Source: an uncultured Eubacterium sp.
GTDB taxonomy: Bacteria; Bacillota; Clostridia; Peptostreptococcales; Anaerovoracaceae
DNA: 13,879 nt
Assembly: GCA_905193765.1 (NCBI GenBank)
Contig: CAJJPZ010000049.1
Span: 1-13,879, forward strand
Reading direction: 5' to 3'
Under the pieces are notes generated by a model. That model searched no databases and was not told the DNA's origin. It saw only the letters and a list, made by a program, of their open reading frames with translations. Of this stretch, positions 1-7,351 are shown in pieces (position 1 is the stretch's first letter; the number at the start of each line of letters is the position of its first letter). Both the position numbers and the translations under genes were made by a program.

Positions 1-230
1 TATTTTTTTCTTCTTTCCGGAGTATCCTGAACCTGAAATAATGCATCATATTCTTTTTTTTCAAAAGCATCTATCACTTCATTCCACGGTGCGATTTTTA
101 TATCCATGCTATATCCCGCATCATTAAATGCAGCATTTATCAATTCGTGATCCAGACCTTCTGCTTCACCATTATCATTTATATACTGGTATGGAGGGAA
201 CGGATCCGCACATATTTTTATCTTCTTCAT
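1..230 (-). CDS. Solute-binding-protein-like (SBP_bac_3) domain protein, 3' part cut by window edge
   Basis: Only the first 76 codons are in the window. The reading frame starts at an ATG 11 nt after a GGGAGG Shine-Dalgarno (241-246). The product begins MKKIKICADPFPPYQY, followed by N-x-x-G-x-x-x-G-L-D-x-E-L-I and later W-x-E-V-I-D-A-F-x-x-K-E-Y-D-A. This is the usual opening of the first lobe of family 3 extracellular solute-binding proteins (amino acid or carboxylate binders; cyclohexadienyl/arogenate dehydratases share the fold). The fold normally follows a signal peptide or lipobox, but here the binding lobe starts directly at residue 4, so the protein looks cytoplasmic unless the start is wrong. 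It lies 62 nt after the M29-fold gene, behind a terminator, and I see no promoter of its own. Fold assignment is fairly sure; function is unknown because the C-terminal part, which could carry another domain, is missing. Confidence 0.7.
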   Translation of the reverse strand, partial: MKKIKICADPFPPYQYINDNGEAEGLDHELINAAFNDAGYSMDIKIAPWNEVIDAFEKKEYDALFQVQDTPERRKK

Positions 231-248
231 ATAAATATATCCTCCCTG

Positions 249-280
249 AAAAAGAAACTCCCTGTAAACAGAGAGTTTCT
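249..280 (-). terminator. Rho-independent terminator after the M29-fold gene
   Basis: On the minus strand an 8-bp stem (AGAAACTC pairing with GAGTTTCT, 253-260 and 273-280) continues after one mismatch into CTGT/ACAG with a two-base loop, and is followed by five U (249-253). It sits 13 nt after the M29-fold stop codon. The Shine-Dalgarno of the next gene begins right after the U-tract, so that gene depends on read-through or on an unseen promoter. Confidence 0.75.
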
Positions 281-292
281 TATGATATTTGT

Positions 293-1339
293 TTACTTTC
301 CTAACTTAGCTGCAAGTTCTGCCAGTTCCGGATGTATGTATTTACCGTTTTCAAGTATCATCTCTCCATCAAGATAGATCGTACAGTCTTTACAGATACC
401 GTCGATGTGGCTCACCGCATTTCTAGGAGCACCTCCTGAGTAGCAGGATCCCTGGTGACCGAATCCCCACTGTGTGCTTCCCCATATACGCTCATCTTCT
501 GTCGTACATCCTTCAAGCTGTGCATTCGGATTGATACCATAACATATATGTGCTGCTATGTACATGTTAGGATCCCCCAGCTGTGCATAATATGCTTTTA
601 ATTTTTCTGCCTGCCATCCGCCGACGATATCCTGGATCCTGCCTTTCTCAACAATATACTTCACTGGTTCTTCCAGGAATCCAAGTTCAGCATCTCCTCC
701 ACCTGAAATCGTTCCGTCGAAGGCTATCACACCATTGATAGTTTCTTCTTTTGGCGCCCAGCCTATCTGGCCGATGAGGAAATGTCCGCCCGGCAGACTG
801 TAGTCCCCCTCATTCGTGACTGGTCTGTCCGGATCATTATCAAACTCAATATCTGTTCCTGCTGCATTTGTGATCCTCATATGTCTGGCTGCCTTTGTCA
901 TTCCTGCAAGTTTATCCTGGAATTTCAACTGTGCTTCAAGATCCACCTCTCCTATGCAGCGCACGAACTGATCCACTGCAAGGCCTCCCAGCATTACCTG
1001 TCTCGTTCTGCCATTTGTGACTGCCTTATCCCAGATCGGTGAGTACAGCAGCCACTGGTCATTCATTTCGACCCATACATCTGTCTGATCAACACATGCT
1101 TTGAGTGGATCCGGAAGGTATGGCATCGTCAGTGCACCATATCCCTTCGGGGTTGAATGATATGCTATCATTGTTTTTGCACCGAGAAGTTCTGCTGCTT
1201 TGGCCATCTCCTCTATGATACCAAAATCCGGTTTCGTGTCTGTTGTGATCAGTACACTTTCACCTTTTTTCACCTGTACCAGGTCATGCATTAATTTGTA
1301 ACATGCATTTGCTAATTCTAAGTCTCTGTATCTAGGCAT
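293..1339 (-). CDS. M29 aminopeptidase-fold / NicX-like metalloprotein
   Basis: A 348-residue soluble protein of the family that joins thermophilic M29 aminopeptidases (AmpS/AmpT) with 2,5-dihydroxypyridine 5,6-dioxygenase NicX. C-terminal landmarks are A-A-H264-I-C-Y-G-I-N-P-N-A, E281-D-E, G-H295-Q-G and S-H311-I-D313-G. NicX is known to bind iron with H265, H318 and D320 (recalled numbering), and H264, H311 and D313 match in order and nearly in position. Where M29 peptidases have a metal-binding Glu in a P-x-G/E-E-V motif, this protein has L-P-G-G-H186-F. The RBS AAGGGA lies 8 nt before the ATG. It is 29 nt downstream of the NCS1 permease and surely cotranscribed with it, so it probably acts on the imported compound. 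Oxygen-dependent ring cleavage seems unlikely if the host is an anaerobe; hydrolysis of an amide or peptide is the alternative. Family is secure, reaction is not. Confidence 0.8.
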   Translation of the reverse strand: MPRYRDLELANACYKLMHDLVQVKKGESVLITTDTKPDFGIIEEMAKAAELLGAKTMIAYHSTPKGYGALTMPYLPDPLKACVDQTDVWVEMNDQWLLYSPIWDKAVTNGRTRQVMLGGLAVDQFVRCIGEVDLEAQLKFQDKLAGMTKAARHMRITNAAGTDIEFDNDPDRPVTNEGDYSLPGGHFLIGQIGWAPKEETINGVIAFDGTISGGGDAELGFLEEPVKYIVEKGRIQDIVGGWQAEKLKAYYAQLGDPNMYIAAHICYGINPNAQLEGCTTEDERIWGSTQWGFGHQGSCYSGGAPRNAVSHIDGICKDCTIYLDGEMILENGKYIHPELAELAAKLGK

Positions 1340-1368
1340 AAAATTCCCTTCTTTCTGATTCCTTTAAA

Positions 1369-2670
1369 TTATTTTTCTATATTTTCACCAATGATACCTA
1401 TTCCCCTCAATCCGAAAACCTTCATGAATATGAAGTACAGTACCATTGCAACCACCAGTGAGTTTATAGATGCGATCCCCCAATTTACCGTGAACCCGAT
1501 CACTGCAGCCACTGCGAGAGCAGCGAAGGCCCAGATATTGACCTGACAGTACTTCGTTCCTGTGCCATATTCATACTGCCTGCTTTTAAGGAAATAGTAG
1601 TCACAGATCACTACACCTGCAACAGGAGGGATTCCTACACCGAGGATCGACAACCATGTCACGAAGTAATCTGCAAGTCCCATTGCACCAACGATCGTAG
1701 CTAATATACCGGTGATGACCACCAGTTTCTTCTTGGATACAGGTATCGCATTGGCAAGTCCCAGACTGGCGGTGTAAAGGTTATTGTCATTGGTCGTCCA
1801 CTGTGCAAGTATCAGTATGATCAATGCGGCTGCACCCATTCCCATTGCAATGAACGCAACAGGAAGTTCATCCTCTCCTGTCGCAACAGTAACGACATAA
1901 CCTGCAAGCACGATAAACGAGTTGGCTATCAGATAACCGAATACCGTTCCGCCCCAGGCCACCCCGGGAGTCCTGGCATAACGTGTGATATCAGCCTGTG
2001 CAGATGCACCACCTGCGAACGAACCAACGACAGCTACTATTGCGGCTCCTACCGTCATAGGTTCACGGGGAACCACATCAGCAAGGATCTCGATACCACC
2101 TGCACCTTTCACTGCGAACACCATTCCGATAACTGCAAGTATCCCCACAGCCGGAACTGCTATATAACTCAGTATATTAAGACCTTTATACCCGTAATAT
2201 GCTGTGAACATCATCAGTATCCCGCCCCAGGCTGCTGCAACATAACGCGATGTAATAAAGCCGCCGCCCGGGAACAAAGCCTGCATCGTTGTTCCAAAAA
2301 ATCCGACCTGTACAGCAAACCATCCGAGCATTACCACTGCAAGCAGCACACCGACGAATTTCGATCCCTGCATACCGAAACTATGTCTTGAAAGCATCGC
2401 TGATGCAACACCTTCTTTTGCTCCTGCAGCACCGATCGCACCACCATACAAACTCAAAATCACATTTCCTATTACCGCTGCGATAATTGCGTTTTTAAAT
2501 GACAGCCCAAAAGCAATCGCGGCTCCCGTATACAGCCCTGACATGCATATGCAGAAGCCTGCGGCTACTGCTGCAATCGATATGAACCCTTTTCTCTGAT
2601 TGTCTGGCACACGATGAATCGCATTATCACTGTCATTATATGCTAAATTATTTTTTTCTTCCGACATCAT
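1369..2670 (-). CDS. NCS1-family (CodB-like) nucleobase permease
   Basis: A 433-residue membrane protein with about 12 hydrophobic helices, similar along its length to cytosine permease CodB. Shared signatures include N-x-x-R-K-G before TM1, the L-G-W-F-x-V-Q-V-G-F-F stretch of TM3, W-T-T-N-D-N-N-L-Y in the middle, and I-P-P-V-A-G-V-V-I-x-D-Y with a following R-x-Y-E-Y. Known NCS1 carriers bring in cytosine, purines, allantoin, hydantoins or related rings by cation symport; which ring cannot be told here. Two ATG codons lie in tandem. The GGAGG at 2674-2678 is only 3 nt from the first and 6 nt from the second (2667), so the second is the likelier start, giving MSEEKNN. It has its own promoter just downstream of pucR and forms a two-gene unit with the M29-fold gene. 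Confidence 0.9.
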   Translation of the reverse strand: MMSEEKNNLAYNDSDNAIHRVPDNQRKGFISIAAVAAGFCICMSGLYTGAAIAFGLSFKNAIIAAVIGNVILSLYGGAIGAAGAKEGVASAMLSRHSFGMQGSKFVGVLLAVVMLGWFAVQVGFFGTTMQALFPGGGFITSRYVAAAWGGILMMFTAYYGYKGLNILSYIAVPAVGILAVIGMVFAVKGAGGIEILADVVPREPMTVGAAIVAVVGSFAGGASAQADITRYARTPGVAWGGTVFGYLIANSFIVLAGYVVTVATGEDELPVAFIAMGMGAAALIILILAQWTTNDNNLYTASLGLANAIPVSKKKLVVITGILATIVGAMGLADYFVTWLSILGVGIPPVAGVVICDYYFLKSRQYEYGTGTKYCQVNIWAFAALAVAAVIGFTVNWGIASINSLVVAMVLYFIFMKVFGLRGIGIIGENIEK

Positions 2671-2712
2671 TTACCTCCGTTTTTCATGATCCTGCTAATT
2701 CTTATGCACAGC

Positions 2713-2741
2713 ATTTTATACTTTTTCTTCCACTTTGTCAT
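2713..2741 (-). promoter_or_regulatory. Sigma-A type promoter of the permease/M29-fold unit
   Basis: Minus strand: -35 ATGACA (2741-2736), 17-nt spacer, -10 TAAAAT (2718-2713), start expected near 2706. Each hexamer has one mismatch to consensus. Two GATGAC copies 11 bp apart (on the plus strand GTCATC at 2737-2742 and 2748-2753) overlap the -35 and the DNA just upstream, where an activator such as the adjacent PucR could bind. Confidence 0.65.
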
Positions 2742-2755
2742 CGTAAAGTCATCCT

Positions 2756-2799
2756 ACAAAAATACCGCCTGTTATGTGCGTTTGCACATAACAGGCGGT
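2756..2799 (-). terminator. Rho-independent terminator of pucR
   Basis: A perfect 16-bp inverted repeat (2764-2779 with 2784-2799, starting ACCGCCTG) around a 4-base loop begins 3 nt after the regulator's stop codon. On the minus strand it is followed by UAUUUUU (A-rich on plus, 2756-2763). It insulates the regulator from the permease unit. Confidence 0.9.
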
Positions 2800-2802
2800 C
2801 AA

Positions 2803-4462
2803 TTACTTTATCAGCCCGTCCTTATACCATTCATCCGTTTTGGTATCTTCAGCATCCTTGATCTCCAGCGCCATAAGCAAGTTTAAAAGATGCGGCATCT
2901 CAAACGGCGAATATCCCAGAAGTCCGATGATCCTGTTCTTCCTCTGAAGCATTGTGTTTTTATGTATATACAGTTCCTTCGCGGTTTTTTGCACATTACC
3001 GCTGTTATAAATCAATCGCTTTAATGTATAGACAAGATTCGTGCCGTGCTCATTATCATAATCTTCAAGAGGCCTGAGCAACCAGTATCGTGCTTCCTTT
3101 GCCTCCTTGTTTCTGCTCATATCAAGTATCTGACTGAAGAACCACACCTGATCATAAAAAATGATCTGCTCTGGTCCATAGCTTTCACGTCCCAGTATCG
3201 CTGCTTTATATGCCTCTGAATATGCATCCGGAATATTTACCGGACTGTCGATCATCCTGCTTATTCCTATCGAAACCGACAGGCTCAATGAACCGGTCCT
3301 GAAAATCTCCATGAGTTTATCACAGAAAACATCCATTGTGATCTTCAATTCGTTGCTGCTTACAAAAACAAGGATGATATCACTTCTTGACACACACCAG
3401 TTCTTTGAACCGAAAGATTTCATAAATCGTATGATTCGTGGCATAAGTGTGTTTTTTATATAAAGCTGGATATCTGACTGCCTCTTTTTATCTGACATTC
3501 TGTGCAGCGTATTGATATTGACTATAACAAGCCTGTCAACAGACTCTCTGCTGAAACCGATTTCTCCAGCTCTCTTTTGTGCTATTTCTTCCGAAGCGAA
3601 ATTCCCCGTGATCAGATCAGTTATGAATTCTTCTTTCTCTCTTTCCTGATAATCTGCCACCCTGTCTCTTCTCCCCAGAAGCAGAGCACAGGGTATCGTC
3701 AGTTTTTTCAAAAGAGTTTCCTCAGGATCCTCTGTCCCCACATGATCTGTGATCAGCACACCAAACAGATTTCTCTGAGATCGTATCAGTGCAAAGAGCT
3801 TGTTCTTTCCTCTGGATTCGATCACTGCATAGCCTCTCCTGCTGCACAAATAAAGAATATGGTTGAAATTCTCATTAAGGTATTCCAGTTCCCATTGAGT
3901 TTCTTCCGAGTCCTCTTCTCCGAATACAAGCCTTCCATATATATCATAATAAGATATTCTCCTGGATAACTTTCGATTGAATTCTCTCAGAACATTTTCA
4001 GTCTTTTCTTCATTGATGATTATATCCAGGAAACCACTGTCATCATCACTGTTCATTGCCGGTTTTATCGAATTGCTTACAAACAATTCATTGATGATAG
4101 GTGTCATTATTTCTATATACGAAACATCTGCCCGTGCCTGGATCAAAGGAAATCCTACCTTATCACAGTAATCTATCACTTCATCATCGATGCTCTGCAG
4201 CAGCATCCCGACATTGCACAGAATAAGACCGCAGCCTCCATTTTCGTAAAGTGCCTTTATCACCACTTTCTGCTGCTGTATGTCATTTCTGATCGCATAA
4301 AACGAAGTGATATAAAGCTGATTCTTTTCCACCCATTTAGATATACTGCTGTCTGCGATCTCAAGAACACTGATATTTTCAACAGGTTTACCGGGCTCCG
4401 GCTATCACAGTAGAACCGAACAGTCCTCCGAATTTCAATGCATTTTCCAGTGTCAGTGCCAT
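2803..4462 (-). CDS. PucR-family transcriptional regulator, frameshifted near the N-terminus
   Basis: The uninterrupted part (codons from 4392 to 2803) has the three parts of PucR/CdaR-type regulators: the end of the PucR N-terminal ligand-sensing domain, a GGDEF-like middle domain with S-V-S-I-G-I-S-R and A-Y-x-E-A-Y-K-A, and a C-terminal helix-turn-helix (G-N-V-x-K-T-A-K-E-L-Y-I-H-K-N-T-M-L-Q-R-K). The last covers about residues 433-490 of the 509 residues read from 4332. The true N-terminus lies in another frame: an ATG at 4462 behind GCAGGT reads MALTLENALKFGGLFGST, then stops at TAA (4388-4390). One base later, GKPVENISVLEIADSS continues the domain. A GTG at 4332 could start the short form, but it has no ribosome binding site and would remove the first strands of the sensor domain. 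PucR proteins control nucleobase or amino-acid catabolism, and the permease/M29-fold unit next door is the likely target. As written the gene is probably non-functional, or the base is a sequence error. Confidence 0.8.
4388..4396 (-). other. Frameshift site in pucR
   Basis: Minus strand reads GCC CGG TAA in the upstream frame. Skipping one C after GCC gives GGT AAA CCT, which restores the family pattern A-G-x-G...V-x-x-x-x-V-L-E. The spot is also about three residues shorter than the usual A-G-x-x-G-L-x-x-x-V stretch, so loss of 8 nt explains it as well as gain of one C. Confidence 0.75.
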
Positions 4463-4492
4463 ATTTACCTGCTCTTTCCGATTTCATCATTC

Positions 4493-4527
4493 AAAAAACA
4501 AAACAGAGGGGATGCTGTGCTCCCCTC
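4493..4527 (-). terminator. Rho-independent terminator of the seven-gene oxidoreductase operon
   Basis: A 7-bp GC-rich stem (GAGGGGA at 4506-4512 with TCCCCTC at 4521-4527) with an 8-base loop is followed on the minus strand by UGUUUUGUUUUUU (4493-4505). It lies 61 nt after the BCCT stop codon and ends only 30 nt before the pucR ATG. Confidence 0.85.
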
Positions 4528-4535
4528 CGATTATC

Positions 4536-4562
4536 ATTTTACCACGAACGGGCGTTTTGCAA
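4536..4562 (-). promoter_or_regulatory. Possible weak promoter for pucR
   Basis: Minus strand TTGCAA (4562-4557), a 15-nt spacer and TAAAAT (4541-4536). The spacer is short, so this is tentative. If used, transcription would start near 4529, so the operon terminator hairpin would form the very 5' end of the pucR transcript. Confidence 0.25.
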
Positions 4563-4588
4563 CACCCTGATATTCTGTTTTTTATATA

Positions 4589-6133
4589 TCATTCACCGGT
4601 CTTTTGTCTCTCAACACTGTCCGATTTGAGCCATCTGAATAATCCGATCAGCATCCCAAGTATGACGAACAGGAACGGTATGGAAAGGACTATGCATATA
4701 GTCTTGACAGCTGAGAACGGTGCGCCTGTGAACAGCAGCGCCATCGGTATCAGCACCAGGACCAGACACATCATCATCCTGAATGCAGTATTGGGATTGC
4801 CGTTATCGTCAAGAGACTTCGAGCCTGCTATGGCAATAGCAAATGATGCCGAATCCAGTGACGTTGCCAGGAACCCTATGGTCACCAGGGCGAACGCTAC
4901 AGGAAGCACCACCTTGCCCAGCGGAAGAGTCCCCAGCAGATCCATCAGACCGGCCTGCATGTTTTCCATCTTTGACAGTTCGAACTGTCCAGTAAGTTCT
5001 GCATTGAGACCGAAGCTGCCGTTGATACCGAACATGATCCATGTCCCGACGCTTATGCCGCCCAGACAGCTGAGCACCAGTGATCTGATGGTCCTGCCCT
5101 TTGATATCTTGGCAATGAATATCCCCATCAGCGCTGCGTAGTTGAATGCCAGCGTGAACAGGAATATGGTATTTATCTCAGGGAACCCGCTGTTCCCTAT
5201 CGGATCTGTGAACAGGCTCATATCCACATAATTCGAAAGCATCTTGCCGCAGCTGTATGTAAAGTTCTTCACGATGAATTTCGTAGGTCCGAATATCAGT
5301 ATGAAAGTCATGATGGCGATGGCAAGGTAAAGTGTCATATCGCTGAGCCTTTTCATACCTTTCCTTACTCCCATGAAGGAAGTGAACGTGAATACCGCCG
5401 CCACTATCAGCAGTACTATGAGATTCACTGCGAAAGTCGCCTCGACACCGAATATCTTCGATATAGCAGCCGATATTATCGGCACACCCACGCCCATGGA
5501 AACTACTCCGACGCCTCCGATTACACTGAGTATAGTCAGTGCATCTATGATCCTGCCCAGGATCTTTTTGTACCTGAAGTCTCCCATCATTTCCTCGCAC
5601 ACAGCACTCACTCTTAGATGCGGGATCTTTTTCACATAAAATCCGTATGCCATGCACACGCCAATCAGTACGAATATCACCTGTACAGCGAAACCCCAGT
5701 GGAAGAACGCATAGGCCAGTGAAAATTCCGCTGCCTCTCTGGAATACGGTTCTATGCCGAATGCCGGATCAGCAAGATAGAAAGACCATTCTATGAAGGA
5801 ATAGTATACTGCTGTAGCCGCCAGCGCTGCACACATCATCATGGCGATGTAACTGAACATGGAATATTCCGGTTCTCCGTCTCCCAGCTTGATATTGCCG
5901 TACTTGCCAAAAGCCAGATACAGACATATGAACAGTCCGATGAACACGAACCACAGTATCGGGACACCGAACACTGCTGTAGCATAATCGAATATCACAC
6001 TGACTGTGTTCAGTGTGGCATCAGGCTTCGTTATGACCATGACCACGAAAGCCAGTATCAGTGCGATACATACGATGGATATAGGTTTATCCACCGATGC
6101 CCTTTTGATATCAGTTTTCTTCTGTTTATCCAT
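4589..6133 (-). CDS. BCCT-family transporter, CaiT-like
   Basis: A 514-residue carrier with about 12 membrane helices. It aligns without large gaps to carnitine/butyrobetaine antiporter CaiT as I recall it: D-P-A-F-G-I-E-P followed by L-A-Y-A-F-F-H-W, then F-T-D-P-I and G-I-F-I-A-K-I-S-K-G-R-T. Key positions differ. W146 matches CaiT W142 and Y332 matches Y327, but W316, W323 and W324 correspond to N321, L328 and A329, Y114 to F118, and R262, which replaces a sodium ion in CaiT, to T267. The quaternary-amine box is therefore mostly lost, and sodium coupling may be possible. I infer a substrate other than carnitine or betaine, perhaps an amino acid or its product. The ATG lies 3 nt after the aminotransferase stop, with AGG overlapping the junction, so translation is probably coupled. 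It is the last gene of the operon, before the terminator. Confidence 0.85.
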   Translation of the reverse strand: MDKQKKTDIKRASVDKPISIVCIALILAFVVMVITKPDATLNTVSVIFDYATAVFGVPILWFVFIGLFICLYLAFGKYGNIKLGDGEPEYSMFSYIAMMMCAALAATAVYYSFIEWSFYLADPAFGIEPYSREAAEFSLAYAFFHWGFAVQVIFVLIGVCMAYGFYVKKIPHLRVSAVCEEMMGDFRYKKILGRIIDALTILSVIGGVGVVSMGVGVPIISAAISKIFGVEATFAVNLIVLLIVAAVFTFTSFMGVRKGMKRLSDMTLYLAIAIMTFILIFGPTKFIVKNFTYSCGKMLSNYVDMSLFTDPIGNSGFPEINTIFLFTLAFNYAALMGIFIAKISKGRTIRSLVLSCLGGISVGTWIMFGINGSFGLNAELTGQFELSKMENMQAGLMDLLGTLPLGKVVLPVAFALVTIGFLATSLDSASFAIAIAGSKSLDDNGNPNTAFRMMMCLVLVLIPMALLFTGAPFSAVKTICIVLSIPFLFVILGMLIGLFRWLKSDSVERQKTGE

Positions 6134-6136
6134 ATC

Positions 6137-7303
6137 CTACACCCGTGCTTTCATGACTCTTTCTATCCTGTCGAAAGCCTCTCCGAGAACATCGATGCTG
6201 CATGTGCATGCGATACGGATATACCCTTCACCGCAGTTTCCGAAAGCATCGCCAGGCAGCGTCAGCACATGGGCTTCACGCAGTATCATATCGGAAGCCT
6301 CGACACTGGTCAGGCCTGTTTCCCTGATGTTTATGAAAAGGTAGAAAGTCCCCTTCGGCGGATCTATGACACTGATCTTAGGGATATCAGCGATCCTTTC
6401 CGCCGAATAGAACACCCTCTTTTTGTATTCTTCTATCATGGCAGGCTGCACTTCATCCCTGTGACGCAGTGCATGGATCGCTGCTCTCTGGGATATCGAA
6501 GGTGCGGTGAAAACCACGTTTTCGTTGACCTGCTGTATTATCTTTATGATATAGTCCGGTGCTATGATATTGCCGACTCTCCAGCCGGTCATAGTAAAAT
6601 TCTTTGAGAAAGAATTCAGTATTATCGTCCTCTCTTTCATGCCCGGCAGCGATGCGAAAGGTACAAAAGGGCTCTGATAGCTGAAAGATGTGTATATATC
6701 ATCTGCTATGACGATAAGATCGTACTTCTCTGCGATCTCTGCGATCTTCTGCATAGTCTCCACTGTCAGACAGTTTCCTGTAGGATTGCTTGGCGAGTTT
6801 ATCAGCAGAGCCTTGGTACGCTCTGTGATGAGGCTTTCCATGCGTTCGATGTTTATCTGGAAGTCCTCCTCCTCGTATGTAGGCAGTTCCACCGGTATAC
6901 CTCTGGCAAGCTCCACCTGCTGAGGATACGGCGTGAAATACGGCGCCTGTACCAGTACTTCATCTCCGTCGTCCAGTATTGATTCCAGCACCAGGTACAT
7001 ACCTTCGCATGCCGATGTACAGACGAATATCTCTTCATCTGCCACATCCATATCGTATTCTTCTTTGTAAAATCTGCTGATCTCCTGACGCAGCTCGGGA
7101 TCACCCCTGAACTCCGTATATTTAGTATGTCCTGCTTTCGCATCTTCGAAAGCCTTTTCGATTATCAGCGGATGTGTTATCAGATCAGGATCTCCCAGGC
7201 TCAGGTCAATGACGTCGTCATATGATTTGGCAAGGACGTCTGACTGCCCCATTGCAGTGCTCTGATCTTTCCAGTATCTCTTTGCAATAAATCTGTGTTT
7301 CAT
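6137..7303 (-). CDS. Pyridoxal-phosphate aminotransferase, class I/II
   Basis: A 388-residue fold-type I aminotransferase of the aspartate aminotransferase superfamily, subgroup I-gamma in style. Visible residues: N-S-P-S-N173-P-T-G, A-D-D202-I-Y204, the PLP-binding S-F-S-K234-N-F-T-M-T-G-W-R-V-G, and Y-I-R363-I-A for the substrate carboxylate. It transfers the amino group of an amino acid, usually to 2-oxoglutarate, giving a 2-oxoacid. Directly upstream genes encode an enzyme that oxidises 2-oxoacids and a CoA-transferase, so it most likely supplies their substrate. GGAGAG lies 4 nt before the ATG; the preceding CoA-transferase gene ends 48 nt upstream. Length is normal and no key residue is missing. 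The amino acid used cannot be predicted from sequence alone; a neutral branched or aromatic one fits the context best. Confidence 0.88.
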   Translation of the reverse strand: MKHRFIAKRYWKDQSTAMGQSDVLAKSYDDVIDLSLGDPDLITHPLIIEKAFEDAKAGHTKYTEFRGDPELRQEISRFYKEEYDMDVADEEIFVCTSACEGMYLVLESILDDGDEVLVQAPYFTPYPQQVELARGIPVELPTYEEEDFQINIERMESLITERTKALLINSPSNPTGNCLTVETMQKIAEIAEKYDLIVIADDIYTSFSYQSPFVPFASLPGMKERTIILNSFSKNFTMTGWRVGNIIAPDYIIKIIQQVNENVVFTAPSISQRAAIHALRHRDEVQPAMIEEYKKRVFYSAERIADIPKISVIDPPKGTFYLFINIRETGLTSVEASDMILREAHVLTLPGDAFGNCGEGYIRIACTCSIDVLGEAFDRIERVMKARV

Positions 7304-7351
7304 GATCTCTCCATATAGTTTTCTATGCTCCGTGCTTCAGTAAAGGTCGGA

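Noticed and set aside
2803..4332. PucR starting at the GTG at 4332
   Set aside because: There is no ribosome binding site, and 43 codons of matching sensor-domain sequence lie upstream in two frames, so this start is an effect of the frameshift.
4388..4396. Programmed +1 frameshift in pucR
   Set aside because: GCC CGG TAA offers no clear slippery re-pairing and no stimulatory Shine-Dalgarno-like element was seen; PucR proteins are not known to use recoding, so mutation or sequence error is simpler.
4512..5141. 209-codon open frame on the plus strand
   Set aside because: It lies antisense to the BCCT gene and its terminator and shows no recognisable domain; the minus strand clearly encodes a membrane carrier.
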